The notes beneath the pieces are model-generated. The model was not told where the DNA came from and ran no database searches. It saw only the letters and a list, made by a program, of their open reading frames with translations. Below are positions 26,674 to 36,044 of a stretch of DNA of 64,000 bases, in pieces; position 1 is the first letter of the stretch; every line of letters begins with the position of its first letter. The stretch is from Thiogranum sp. (lineage in GTDB: Bacteria; Pseudomonadota; Gammaproteobacteria; DSM-19610), in assembly GCA_030148775.1 (NCBI GenBank), contig JASBST010000003.1, positions 22,512 through 86,511 on the forward strand, given 5' to 3'. The position numbers and the translations under genes are program-made.

Positions 26674-27882
26674 TCAAACGGTTGTGGTAGCGCTCACGCA
26701 GGCAAAAGCCTGCCGGGCGATTTCACCGGCTTCGTCGGCAGGCACCACCAGGATCTTGACCCGAGCGGACTGGATTTCGCGCACGTCTGTGGCGTCGCTG
26801 TCGTTCTTTTTCTGATCCAGCACAATACCCAAAGACTCCAGGCTGCCGCACACCTGCGCCCTGACAGACGCTGAGTTCTCGCCAACCCCGGCAGTGAACG
26901 CCAACACATCGACCTTCCCCAGCACGGCGGTATAGGCGCCGACGTACTTTTTGATCCGGTAGCAATAAATTTCAAGGGCCAGTCGCGCCGCGGCGTCGCC
27001 CGTCGTCGCCGAGCGCTGGATTTCACGCACGTCATTGCTGCCGCACAGGCCCTTGAGCCCGCTTTGTCGATTCAGCGCCGCCTCCAGCTGGGGCAGCTCC
27101 AGGTCGGCCTCCCGCGCCATGTGGAACAGTATCGCGGGGTCGATATCGCCGCTGCGCGTTCCCATGACCAGGCCTTCGAGCGGCGTCAGGCCCATCGAGG
27201 TGTCGACGCAGCGGCCGGCGCGGATAGCGGCGGCGCTGGCACCGTTGCCCAGATGCAGGCTGATCAGATTGAATGATGCGGGCGGCCGATTCAGATAAGC
27301 GGCCGTCTGGCGCAGGACCGAGGCATGGGACATACCGTGAAAACCGTAGCGGCGCACGCCATGTTGGTGAAACCAATCCGCCGGCACCGCGTAGCGGTAA
27401 GCCTGCGGCGGCAGGCTGTAGTGAAACGCCGTGTCGAACACGGCCACCTGGGGCACGCGCGCAAACGCCTCGCGACACAGCTCGATGCCGGCCAGATTGG
27501 CGGGATTGTGCAGCGGCGCCAGCCGGCAGGTGGCGCGAATCGCCGCCATCACCTGATCGTCGATCAGTACCGGCCCCTGGAACGACTCGCCGCCATGGAC
27601 CACACGGTGAGCGATGATGTCCGCCGCGTCGACCGCCGGCTCCATCCCGGCCTCGCGCAAGGCGGCGTCGACCTGCGCCAGGGCGGCGCGATGATCCGCC
27701 ACCGGCGCCTCACGCGTCCGATGCCGGGAATCGCCGGCGGCGTCCCGCCATTGCAGCGTCAGTCGGCTGTCTTCAAGGCCGATGCGCTCGACCGCCGCGT
27801 TCAGCAGCACGCGGGCCTCCGGCATTTGCCGCAGCTGATATTTCAACGACGAGCTGCCGCTGTTGATCACCAGGATTTTCAC
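26674..27882 (-). CDS. ackA: acetate kinase
   Basis: A 402-residue enzyme that makes ATP and acetate from acetyl phosphate (reversible). Typical motifs are KILVINSGSSSLKYQL at the start, RVVHGGESF, VFDTAFH, RRYGFHGMSH, LHLGNGASAAAI and the late FTAGVGENSA. GTG at 27882 gives the usual N-terminus and length; no strong ribosome-binding site is visible. It follows the phosphoketolase gene by 22 bases, so the acetyl phosphate made there would be used here. Confidence 0.93.
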   Translation of the reverse strand: MKILVINSGSSSLKYQLRQMPEARVLLNAAVERIGLEDSRLTLQWRDAAGDSRHRTREAPVADHRAALAQVDAALREAGMEPAVDAADIIAHRVVHGGESFQGPVLIDDQVMAAIRATCRLAPLHNPANLAGIELCREAFARVPQVAVFDTAFHYSLPPQAYRYAVPADWFHQHGVRRYGFHGMSHASVLRQTAAYLNRPPASFNLISLHLGNGASAAAIRAGRCVDTSMGLTPLEGLVMGTRSGDIDPAILFHMAREADLELPQLEAALNRQSGLKGLCGSNDVREIQRSATTGDAAARLALEIYCYRIKKYVGAYTAVLGKVDVLAFTAGVGENSASVRAQVCGSLESLGIVLDQKKNDSDATDVREIQSARVKILVVPADEAGEIARQAFACVSATTTV

Positions 27883-27904
27883 GCCGCGCGCGGCCCGAGC
27901 GGGA

Positions 27905-30298
27905 TCAATAAGGCCATTTCCAGTTGGCGATCTCCGGCTTGTCGGTGCCATGCTCGTGCGCGTAGAGGCGGCACGCGATCTGCCGGTCGCGTAATTTTTC
28001 CTTTATATGCGCCCCGGCAACACACAGTCGCGGTATACGGTTGATCGCATCGATGGCGAGGCTGAAGCGATCGATTTCATTGTTGATCGCCAGCTCCAGC
28101 GGCGTGTTGATGTTGCCGCGTTCCTTGTAGCCACGCACGTGCAGATTGCGATGATTGGTGCGCCGGTAGGCCAGCCGGTGTATCAACCAGGGATAACCGT
28201 GGAAGTTGAAGATGATCGGCCTGTCCTGCGTAAACAGACTGTCGAAATCGCGGTCGGACAAACCGTGGGGGTGCTCGCCATGCGGCTGCAGACGGAACAG
28301 ATCGACGACGTTGATGAAACGGATCCTGATGTCATCGAAGTGCTCGCGCAGCAAGGCCGTGGCCGCCAGCGCTTCCTGTGTCGGCACGTCACCGCAGCCG
28401 ACCATCACCAGGTCGGGCTCCACGCCCTGGTCGTTACTGGCCCAGCCCCAGATACCGATCCCCTTGGTGCAGTGCTTGATGGCCGTATCCATATCGAGAT
28501 ACTGCTGATGCGGCTGTTTGTCGCACACCATGACGTTGATGTCGTTATGGCTGCGTAAACAGTGGTCGGCCACCGAAAGCAGACAATTGACATCCGGCGG
28601 CAGATAGATGCGCGTGACCTGAGGGTTCTTGTTCACCACCAGGTCGAGAAAGCCCGGATCCTGATGGGTGAAACCGTTGTGGTCCTGGCGCCACACCGTG
28701 GAAGTGATCAACAAATTGATCGAGGCGACAGGTGCCCGCCAGGGAATGTCCTCGCACATCGCCAGCCATTTCGCGTGCTGGTTGTACATCGAGTCGATGA
28801 TGTGCACGAAAGCCTCGTAAGTGGAAAAGAAGCCGTGCCTGCCGCTGAGCACGTAACCTTCGTACCAACCTTCCAGCGTATGCTCCGAGAGCATCTCCAG
28901 CACCCGCCCGGTGGGAGACAGTTCGCTGCCGTCCAGGTCTTCCGGCAGAAACTCCGTCAGCCAGAGTTTCTTGCTGACTTCATAGATGGCCGTGAGCTTG
29001 TTGGAGGTGTTTTCGTCCGGCGAGAACACGCGGAAATTGTCGCCATTGGCGCGCATGACGTCGCGCAGGAATTCGCCCAACGGATAAGTATTGCTCACCC
29101 GTATCTGCGCCGGCCCCGGCAGCTCCAGCGCATAGTCGCGAAAATCCGGCAGGCGCAGGTCGCGGCGCAACAGACCGCCGTTGGCGTGCGGATTGGCGCT
29201 CATGCGCCGTTGGCCGGCGGGCGCCAGCTCGCGCAGGAAATCGCGCAGGCGACCGGATTCGTCGAACAACTCCTCCGGCCGGTAACTTCGCAACCAGTCT
29301 TCCAACGCCTGTAAATGCTCCGGGTTGTCGCGCACACCCGTCAGAGGCACCTGGTGAGCGCGCCAAAAGCCTTCGATCTTATGCCCGTCGACACCTTTCG
29401 GTCCGCTCCAGCCCTTGGGCGAGCGCAACACGATCATCGGCCAGTGGGCGCGCGTGGCCATGCCGCGCGCGCGCGACCACTGTTGGATCTGGCGGATCTC
29501 CTGCAGGCAGCACTCGAGGGTGGCGGCCATGTCGCGGTGCATCTTGTCGGGGTCCGAGCCTTCCACGAAATACGGCTTCCAGCCATAGCCGCGCAACAGG
29601 CTTTCCAGTTCTTCCGCCGGAATCCGCGCCAACAGGCTCGGGTTGTTAATCTTGTAGCCGTTCAGATGCAGAATCGGCAGTACCGCACCGTCGCGGATCG
29701 GGTTGAGGAATTTGCTCGAATGCCAGGACGTGGCCAATGGCCCGGTTTCCGCCTCGCCATCGCCCACCGCCACGGCGACGATCAGATCCGGATTGTCGAA
29801 GGCCGCGCCGAAGGCATGCGACAGGCTGTAACCCAGCTCGCCGCCCTCATGGATCGAACCCGGCAATTCGGGTGTGCAGTGGCTGCCGATGCCGCCCGGA
29901 AAGGAGAAACGTTTGAACAAGCGCCGCATGCCGTCGACGTCCTGGCTGACCGCCGGATAAATTTCCGAATAGGTGCCTTCGAGATAAACCGGCGCCAATA
30001 CGCCCGGCGCGCCGTGCCCGGGTCCGGCGAGAAAAATCATGTCCAGGTCGTGGCGCCGGATCAGCCGGTTGAGGTGCACATACATGAACGACAAGCCCGG
30101 ACTGGCACCCCAGTGGCCAAGCAGACGCTGTTTGATGTGCTCCGGGCGCAAGGGCGCGCGCAACAGCGGGTTGTCGCGCAGATAGATCATGCCCGCGGCC
30201 AGATAGTTGCAGGCATGCCAGTAGGCGTGCAGTTTGGCCAGTTCCTCCTCGTCCAGTGGCTGATCGTCCGGGGTCGATTCTGCGGCTGCGGATTCCAT
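27905..30298 (-). CDS. xfp: xylulose-5-phosphate/fructose-6-phosphate phosphoketolase
   Basis: A 797-residue thiamine-diphosphate enzyme that cleaves xylulose 5-phosphate or fructose 6-phosphate with phosphate to acetyl phosphate plus glyceraldehyde or erythrose phosphate. The TPP-binding [20 protein letters not shown] and family stretches such as [28 protein letters not shown] and [14 protein letters not shown] are present. Normal full length. With ackA it forms an ATP-yielding bypass of glycolysis from sugar phosphates, notable in a sulfur-oxidiser. Confidence 0.94.
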   Translation of the reverse strand: MESAAAESTPDDQPLDEEELAKLHAYWHACNYLAAGMIYLRDNPLLRAPLRPEHIKQRLLGHWGASPGLSFMYVHLNRLIRRHDLDMIFLAGPGHGAPGVLAPVYLEGTYSEIYPAVSQDVDGMRRLFKRFSFPGGIGSHCTPELPGSIHEGGELGYSLSHAFGAAFDNPDLIVAVAVGDGEAETGPLATSWHSSKFLNPIRDGAVLPILHLNGYKINNPSLLARIPAEELESLLRGYGWKPYFVEGSDPDKMHRDMAATLECCLQEIRQIQQWSRARGMATRAHWPMIVLRSPKGWSGPKGVDGHKIEGFWRAHQVPLTGVRDNPEHLQALEDWLRSYRPEELFDESGRLRDFLRELAPAGQRRMSANPHANGGLLRRDLRLPDFRDYALELPGPAQIRVSNTYPLGEFLRDVMRANGDNFRVFSPDENTSNKLTAIYEVSKKLWLTEFLPEDLDGSELSPTGRVLEMLSEHTLEGWYEGYVLSGRHGFFSTYEAFVHIIDSMYNQHAKWLAMCEDIPWRAPVASINLLITSTVWRQDHNGFTHQDPGFLDLVVNKNPQVTRIYLPPDVNCLLSVADHCLRSHNDINVMVCDKQPHQQYLDMDTAIKHCTKGIGIWGWASNDQGVEPDLVMVGCGDVPTQEALAATALLREHFDDIRIRFINVVDLFRLQPHGEHPHGLSDRDFDSLFTQDRPIIFNFHGYPWLIHRLAYRRTNHRNLHVRGYKERGNINTPLELAINNEIDRFSLAIDAINRIPRLCVAGAHIKEKLRDRQIACRLYAHEHGTDKPEIANWKWPY

Positions 30299-30394
30299 GT
30301 CGACGCTCCTTGCGTGAAGAATCAGAGGAAATCATTGTCCCTCTGTGAGCGCGCAGAAGAAAGACCGCCGGGCGTCAGCCTATTCTGACAAACC

Positions 30395-31921
30395 TTATTG
30401 CGGCACCAAGGTCGTGCGGTACACTGGACGCCCATCCACGTCTATCACCGACAGCGAAAGCCTGCCATCGGCGTCGATACTGGCGGCGCCGAAGTTCATC
30501 CATTGGCGCGCCTGCGCATAGTCGGTGACCGCGTCGGCCGACGCCGGACCGTAGAAGAACAGGCTTTCGGTTCCCAGACTGGTGTCGAAGTTCCGGTTGG
30601 GAAACAGACAGGCGTTCATCGGCCCGGTCACCACTTCGTGAACCTGGAATGCCGGATCCGCGGCGAACGGCGTGTAGCGGAACACTTCGGCGAAGTGCAC
30701 GTCGGTGGTGATGAACACGACGTTACGCTCGCCTTGTTCGCGCAGCGCCTTCAGGATATCGACCAGTTCGCGTTCGAAACCGCTGTCCTGATCGAAGTTG
30801 GCCCAGCCGTCACGCCCGTTGGCAGCCGGAAAACCGGTTGGAATGGACATCGGCACACTGGAGACTATGATCTTCCAGGTCGCGTCGCTGTCACGCAAAG
30901 TCTGCTTGACCCAGGTGAGCTGCTCTCGTCCCAGCATGGTTTTCACCAGCTTGTCGTCGTCGTTCTCGCTGTTGGCGTCGCGGTACTGGCGGTTGTCGAG
31001 CACAATCAGCTCCAGGTGCCTGCCCCAGCGGATACTGCGGTAGAGACGCTCCGGTGTCAGGCGGTTTTCGGCGACCGGGTTATAGTCGAGAAACGCCTGC
31101 AAACCGGTCGGCAGGAGGTGTTCACCGGGGGTATAGGGCGCCGCGTCGCGGGTATCGTGCAACGGCCCGAAATCGTTGACCACTTCATGATCGTCCCAGA
31201 TGGCGACATAGGCGGTCTTGGCCAGCAGCCGCCGGTAGGCATCGTCCTCGCGGTTGTATTTCCAGTGGGCCCAATAGTCGGCCAGATCGGCCGAAGGACC
31301 GAAGGCGCCCGCCACCTGTTGATTGCCGTAACGACCGACAGACTCGCAGACGCCGTCGGCGTAGATCATGTCCCCCAGACCGAGAAAGAAATCCGGCTCG
31401 AGCGCGTTGATGCTGTTGAATATGGGGAAACCCTGACTGCGGTCGCGACAGACATTCTGGCCGGCGACATCGCCACCCCAGGCGAAGCGCACCGCTGCCG
31501 GCTGTTGCGGGCCGGGCGCGGTACGAAAGCGGCCGCTGGCCGCCGCGCGCGGATCGCCGCCTTGCCGCTGTTTGCTGAACCACACCTGATAAGTGTATTC
31601 GCGATTGGGTTTGAGACCGTCGATCAGCAGCTTGCCGGTGAAATCGCGCTTGGCGCCGACCGCCCGTGTATACACCCTGCTGTCATCGCCGCGTCCGTGC
31701 ACACGCACATGCATATAGCCCGCCCGATCGGCACGCGACCAGATGACCACCGAATGACTGGTGGCGTCACCCGCGGCCACGCCGTGGCTGACGATCGGGC
31801 CGGCGACGGCGGGTGCACGCCCGCGTTGTTCGTCCCGCTCCGTTGCGTCGGCTTGAGTCAGCGACGCCAACCCGACGCAGGCCGTCAACAGTACAGTAGC
31901 TATCAGACGTCGTTGCGACAT
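30395..31921 (-). CDS. phoD: PhoD-family alkaline phosphatase/phosphodiesterase
   Basis: A 508-residue exported enzyme with a signal peptide (about 1-25), an N-terminal fibronectin-like PhoD domain (about 40-125, HGVAAGDATSHSVVIWSRA) and the metallophosphatase domain (about 135-490) with FLGLGDMIYADGVCE, AIWDDHEVVNDFG and FITTDVHFAEVF metal-binding segments. The start at 31921 has AAGGGAG upstream; the longer frame is not supported. It is divergent from an extracellular nuclease gene, which fits release of phosphate from DNA. Confidence 0.88.
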   Translation of the reverse strand: MSQRRLIATVLLTACVGLASLTQADATERDEQRGRAPAVAGPIVSHGVAAGDATSHSVVIWSRADRAGYMHVRVHGRGDDSRVYTRAVGAKRDFTGKLLIDGLKPNREYTYQVWFSKQRQGGDPRAAASGRFRTAPGPQQPAAVRFAWGGDVAGQNVCRDRSQGFPIFNSINALEPDFFLGLGDMIYADGVCESVGRYGNQQVAGAFGPSADLADYWAHWKYNREDDAYRRLLAKTAYVAIWDDHEVVNDFGPLHDTRDAAPYTPGEHLLPTGLQAFLDYNPVAENRLTPERLYRSIRWGRHLELIVLDNRQYRDANSENDDDKLVKTMLGREQLTWVKQTLRDSDATWKIIVSSVPMSIPTGFPAANGRDGWANFDQDSGFERELVDILKALREQGERNVVFITTDVHFAEVFRYTPFAADPAFQVHEVVTGPMNACLFPNRNFDTSLGTESLFFYGPASADAVTDYAQARQWMNFGAASIDADGRLSLSVIDVDGRPVYRTTLVPQ

Positions 31922-32014
31922 GTTTGCATGCTCCCTTGTGAGACTGTGTAGAGCGAAGTAAAAACTTTTCATATGACCGGTTGATAAACGTTTTGTTAAG
32001 AATTGTTAGCCTTC

Positions 32015-32032
32015 TCTTCATCAACCCGTCAT
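32015..32032 (+). promoter_or_regulatory. possible Pho box between phoD-type and nuclease genes
   Basis: TCTTCAT-CAAC-CCGTCAT resembles two PhoB repeats (CTGTCAT with a 4-base spacer, 11-bp period); the second repeat matches 6 of 7 and the first only the TCAT end. It lies in the divergent promoter region. Confidence 0.3.
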
Positions 32033-32129
32033 CTGCGGCGACTAGCCTCCTGACGCAGCCGGCCGGCCAGCTCCGGCCACGGTGCCGGATTCCGCCGGCG
32101 CCGATTAACCGCAGAGGACCGCCAAGACC

Positions 32130-34106
32130 ATGCAACCAGCTTATAGAATTTACGCCGCTACATTCCCGGTCGCTGTCGCACTGGGCCTGACGCTGACCGG
32201 CGTGACGCCGGGGTTTGCCGCCGACATCGACTGTGAGGGCACCACACCGATCTATCGAATCCAGGGCAAGGGCCATATATCGCCCTATGTGGATCAGGAG
32301 GTGGAAACCTGCGGCGTGGTCACAGCCGTCGCCTTCAACGGCTATTACCTGCAGGATCCACAAGGCGACGGCGACGATGCGACTTCGGATGCCTTGTTCG
32401 TTTTCCAGCGCGGCGATCTGCCCGCGGTGGGCACCCTGCTGCGGCTGCGCGACCGCGTCAGCGAATTCATTCCGGGGGGCGCGTCCACCGGCAATCTGTC
32501 CATCACCCAACTGAGTTTTCCCCAGGTGCTGGCACAGGCACCGGGTGCGCCCTTGCCGCCGGCGGTCGTCATCGGCGCCGGTGGCCGCGTGCCGCCTAAT
32601 GAAATAGTGATCAGCCCCGCGGAGACCGATCCGTCGATCAATCTGCAGCAGGTCGCCGACGCGGCGGTGAATCCGTTCAACCCTGAGACCGACGGAATCG
32701 ATTTCTACGAGAGCCTGGAAGGCATGCGGGTGACGGTCGAGGACGCGGTCGCCGTTTCCGCCGTGCGCCAGTTTGCCAGCTTCAGTGCCGAAGTCGTCGT
32801 ATTGGCCAACCAGGGCGCGGACGTAGCACCGGCAACGGCGCGAACCAGCCGCGGTGGCATCAATCTGCAACCCGATCCGGATAACCGGGGCGACCAGAAT
32901 CCCGAGCGCATCCAGATACAGTTCGACGCCACGCTCTACGGCGGCAGCGAGTTTCCGGCCATCAAGGTGGGCGACCGGCTGGGCGACGTTACGGGGGTGG
33001 TCGGTTACAGTTTCGGCAACTTCGAAGTCAACGCACTGACACCAGTGCGCGTGGAGCCGAGCGACATCGAGCCGGAGCGGGTGCATCGACGGGGCCGCAA
33101 GCGCCTGAGTCTGGTCTCGTATAACACGCTCAACCTCAGCGCGGTGGACGCGGATACACCGCAGCGCGACAAGATCGCCCGCCAGGTCGTGGACAATCTG
33201 GACAGTCCCGATATCCTCGCCTTGCAGGAAATCCAGGACAACAATGGCGACATCAACGATTGCCCCTCCGGCGACAGCGCCGCCTGCGCCGGCGTATTGG
33301 ATGCCAGCCTGACATTGCAACGACTGGTCGATGCCATCGCCGCCGCCTGCGGTCCGCGCTATGAGTTCTTCACCGTCGATCCGTTGCAGGAGACTACTCA
33401 GAGCGCCGCCGACGGTCCGGACGTGTTCGGCGGCGTACCGCTGGGCAATATCCGCAATGCCTTTCTTTACAATCCCCGCCGCGTCAGCCTGCTGAGCTAT
33501 GTCGGTCTCGACCGCAACGAACTGGAACGGCGTGGCGTCAGCGTACCGCTGGCTTTCGATTATTCACGCGACCCGCTGGCGGCAAGATTCAGCTTCCGCG
33601 GCCAAGAACTGGTGGTGATCAACAATCATTTCAGTTCGCGCTTCGGCTCATCGCCCATCTTCGGCGCCCTGCAGCCGTTCGTGCAGGCGGGCGAAGCGCA
33701 ACGCCAGGCGCAGGCGCAAGCCATGCACGAAGTCGCGCGTAACCTGCTGGCCGCGGACGACGAGGCCAATGTGGTGGTCCTGGGGGATTTGAACACTTTC
33801 GAGTTCACTGACGATCTCGCCCGGATCCTGCCGGGCAGCGCAGAGGAGCGGATCCTGCGCAACCTGGTCGGAAAAAACCGCGACGACAACAGCTACAGCT
33901 TCATTTTCGAAGGCAACTCGCAGGTACTGGATCACATTTTTGTTTCCAATAACCTGTACCGCAAGGCGCGTTTCAACTTTGTGCACGTCAACGTCGACTT
34001 CCCACGATTGTTCGGCGACACCGTGGCCAGCGATCACGAACCGGTGCGCGCGTTGCTTAAATTCGACGACGGCGACGAGCACGCGTCGATGGCGAACGAC
34101 GACTGA
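32130..34106 (+). CDS. ExeM/NucH-type extracellular endonuclease
   Basis: A 658-residue secreted nuclease. A signal peptide (about 1-31) is followed by an OB-fold-like beta domain (about 45-310) and an endonuclease/exonuclease/phosphatase domain (about 325-650). The catalytic landmarks are SLVSYNTLNL, ILALQEIQDN (metal Glu), NNHFSSRF, VVLGDLNTFEF and DTVASDHEPV (catalytic Asp-His). Relatives degrade extracellular DNA. Placed divergently from the PhoD phosphatase gene. A long palindrome follows its stop. Confidence 0.87.
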   Translation: MQPAYRIYAATFPVAVALGLTLTGVTPGFAADIDCEGTTPIYRIQGKGHISPYVDQEVETCGVVTAVAFNGYYLQDPQGDGDDATSDALFVFQRGDLPAVGTLLRLRDRVSEFIPGGASTGNLSITQLSFPQVLAQAPGAPLPPAVVIGAGGRVPPNEIVISPAETDPSINLQQVADAAVNPFNPETDGIDFYESLEGMRVTVEDAVAVSAVRQFASFSAEVVVLANQGADVAPATARTSRGGINLQPDPDNRGDQNPERIQIQFDATLYGGSEFPAIKVGDRLGDVTGVVGYSFGNFEVNALTPVRVEPSDIEPERVHRRGRKRLSLVSYNTLNLSAVDADTPQRDKIARQVVDNLDSPDILALQEIQDNNGDINDCPSGDSAACAGVLDASLTLQRLVDAIAAACGPRYEFFTVDPLQETTQSAADGPDVFGGVPLGNIRNAFLYNPRRVSLLSYVGLDRNELERRGVSVPLAFDYSRDPLAARFSFRGQELVVINNHFSSRFGSSPIFGALQPFVQAGEAQRQAQAQAMHEVARNLLAADDEANVVVLGDLNTFEFTDDLARILPGSAEERILRNLVGKNRDDNSYSFIFEGNSQVLDHIFVSNNLYRKARFNFVHVNVDFPRLFGDTVASDHEPVRALLKFDDGDEHASMANDD

Positions 34107-34110
34107 TCTA

Positions 34111-34150
34111 GCGTATTGCCGGTGGCGCTCTGTCGCCACCGGCAATACGC
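34111..34150. repeat. 17-bp perfect inverted repeat between convergent genes
   Basis: Arms at 34111-34127 and 34134-34150 (starting GCGTATTGCCGG) pair perfectly over 17 bases around a 6-base loop CTCTGT. Neither side has a T-run, so it is not a classical intrinsic terminator, though it could stop or protect both convergent transcripts. Confidence 0.7.
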
Positions 34151-34181
34151 TTCGTTGGCACCGACAACCCGCGGCCGACCT

Positions 34182-34421
34182 TCACGAACCTTCCGGCTTC
34201 AGCCGTCTGCAGCAAGCCAACGAAAGGCCGGCAAACGCGCCGCAGGCCGCAATGACAAACAGCTCCACCAGTTCGGCCGGGGTGCCACGCAGCGCAAGAC
34301 CGGCGCGCGTGATATGAAAGGCCCCGCTCCCGGCCTCGTTGACGAAATCGACGATCCGCCACAACAACAGCGACGTGGCGCCCAGCGCGAACGCCGCCCT
34401 GAATAGCCGCGCTTTCAGCAT
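34182..34421 (-). CDS. small two-helix membrane protein of unknown function
   Basis: A 79-residue protein with two hydrophobic helices (about 8-24 and 53-70) separated by a polar loop containing ITRAGLALRGTPAELVEL. No family recognised. It begins 4 bases after the msrQ stop, on the same strand, so it is likely the last gene of the msrPQ unit; whether it is truly expressed is uncertain. Confidence 0.5.
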   Translation of the reverse strand: MLKARLFRAAFALGATSLLLWRIVDFVNEAGSGAFHITRAGLALRGTPAELVELFVIAACGAFAGLSLACCRRLKPEGS

Positions 34422-34425
34422 GGCG

Positions 34426-35034
34426 TCATCCCGCGCCCTGGCGTGCGGCCTTCGCTTTTTCGTCGCGCCGGTACGGCGGCAACCGCATCAACAGCAACGC
34501 CGCCAGCAGCAGCGCGTAGATCGCCGGCTCCAGCACGTCGGCTTTCACCAGCCACCAGAAATGCAGCACCCCCAGCACGGGCGCGACATACGCCAGACGA
34601 TGCAGACGTTTCCAATTGCGCCCCAGTTTTTTGATTGAATAACGATTCGAGCTGAGCGCCAGCGGCAACAGCAGCACGAACGCCAGCATGCCGACGGTGA
34701 TGAACGGCCGGTCGATTATATCCAGCCAGATCTCCGACCAGTCGAAGAACTGGTCCAGCCACAAATAAGTCATCAGGTGCAGGCAGGCGTAAAAGAACGC
34801 GAACAGCCCCAGCATGCGGCGCACGCGCACCGGCCAATACCAGCCGCTCAGACGTTTCAGCGGCGTCATCGCCAGTGTGATCAGCAACCAGCGCAAGGTC
34901 CACTCGCCGGTACTGTGGGTGACCGCCTCGATGGGGTTGGCGCCGAGATCATCGCGGTAAAACTGCCAGCCCAGCAGTACCGCGGGCAGCAGACCGAGGG
35001 CGAACAGCAGCGATTTGGTCAGCGCGATGGGCAT
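34426..35034 (-). CDS. msrQ: MsrQ haem-binding membrane subunit
   Basis: A 202-residue inner-membrane protein with five or six helices, the membrane partner of MsrP that brings electrons from the quinone pool or flavin reductase. Typical residues include the haem-ligand His in YACLHLMTYLWLDQ and HRLAYVAPVLGVLHFWW. ATG lies 15 bases after the msrP terminal TAG and is in the same frame as msrP. Confidence 0.88.
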   Translation of the reverse strand: MPIALTKSLLFALGLLPAVLLGWQFYRDDLGANPIEAVTHSTGEWTLRWLLITLAMTPLKRLSGWYWPVRVRRMLGLFAFFYACLHLMTYLWLDQFFDWSEIWLDIIDRPFITVGMLAFVLLLPLALSSNRYSIKKLGRNWKRLHRLAYVAPVLGVLHFWWLVKADVLEPAIYALLLAALLLMRLPPYRRDEKAKAARQGAG

Positions 35035-35049
35035 GGAGACGCGACGGAA

Positions 35050-35982
35050 CTAGAAATTCTTCTTCAGATCCATGCCGCGGTACAGGCTGGCCACCTGGTC
35101 GGCGTAGCCGTTGAACATCAGCGTCTTGCGCTTGCCGAATTCACCGATACGGCGCTAGCGCCGCTGGCTCCAGCGGGGATGGTCGACGTTCGGGTTCACA
35201 TTGGAGTAAAAACCGTATTCCGAGGGCGCCGCCTGCTGCCAGGAGCTGACCGGCTGGGTTTCACGGAAGCGCACTTTGACGATGGACTTGATGCTCTTGA
35301 AGCCGTATTTCCACGGCACCACCAGGCGGATGGGCGCGCCGTTCTGGTTCGGCAACGGCTCGCCATACAGACCGACCGCCAACAGCGTGAGCGGGTGCAG
35401 GGCCTCGTCCATGCGCAGGCCCTCGCGGTAGGGCCAGTCGAGCACGCGGCGGCGCTGCCCGGGCATCTGGGTCTTGTCGTACAGCGTTTCGAACTCCACG
35501 TATTTGGCCCGCGAGTTGGGCTGAAACCGCTTGATGAAATCGGCCAGGGGAAAGCCCACCCAGGGGATCACCATGGACCAGCCTTCCACGCAACGCAGGC
35601 GGTAGATACGCTCCTGCATGGCATGCGCCTTGAGGATATCCTCCAGACCGACGCTACCGGGCCGGTCGCACTCACCGCCGACGCTGACCGACCAGGGGTC
35701 GGTGACCAGGCTGCCGGAGCGGACTGCGGGATCGTCCTTGCTGGTACCGAATTCATAAAAATTGTTGTACGTGGTGACGTCTTTGTAGGGTGTCTTCTTT
35801 TCGTCGCTGGTATAGGGGCCGGGCGTGATGTCGCCCAGGTCGATCGCCCCCCGCGCCAGCCAGGGCCAGCCCAGCGCGGCACCGGCGGCCAGGCCGGCCT
35901 GCATGAAACGGCGCCGTGCACGGTAGACTGAATGGGGTGTGACATCGGCCTCGGTCAGATCCTGGGCCTGTTTGATCAGCAT
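35050..35982 (-). CDS. msrP: MsrP periplasmic methionine sulfoxide reductase, interrupted by one in-frame TAG
   Basis: A molybdopterin enzyme that repairs oxidised methionine in periplasmic proteins. The frame shows a twin-arginine signal ([10 protein letters not shown], about 22-31), the Mo-binding Cys in [14 protein letters not shown], and [17 protein letters not shown] at 35155-35157 stops translation after residue 275 (HPRWSQRR). The same frame then goes on with the conserved family C-terminus, RRIGEF ... [17 protein letters not shown] and DLKKNF, ending at TAG 35050-35052, for a normal total of 310. The family usually has Glu at the interrupted position. The 14 bases around this TAG form a perfect palindrome, CGGCGCTAGCGCCG. 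Activity without the last 34 residues is doubtful. Confidence 0.85.
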
Positions 35983-36044
35983 GGCGGTCTCCGGCTGCTT
36001 GTGAGGGTTAAGACCCGCGGCGGCGGCGCCAAGTTCCGCGCCAG

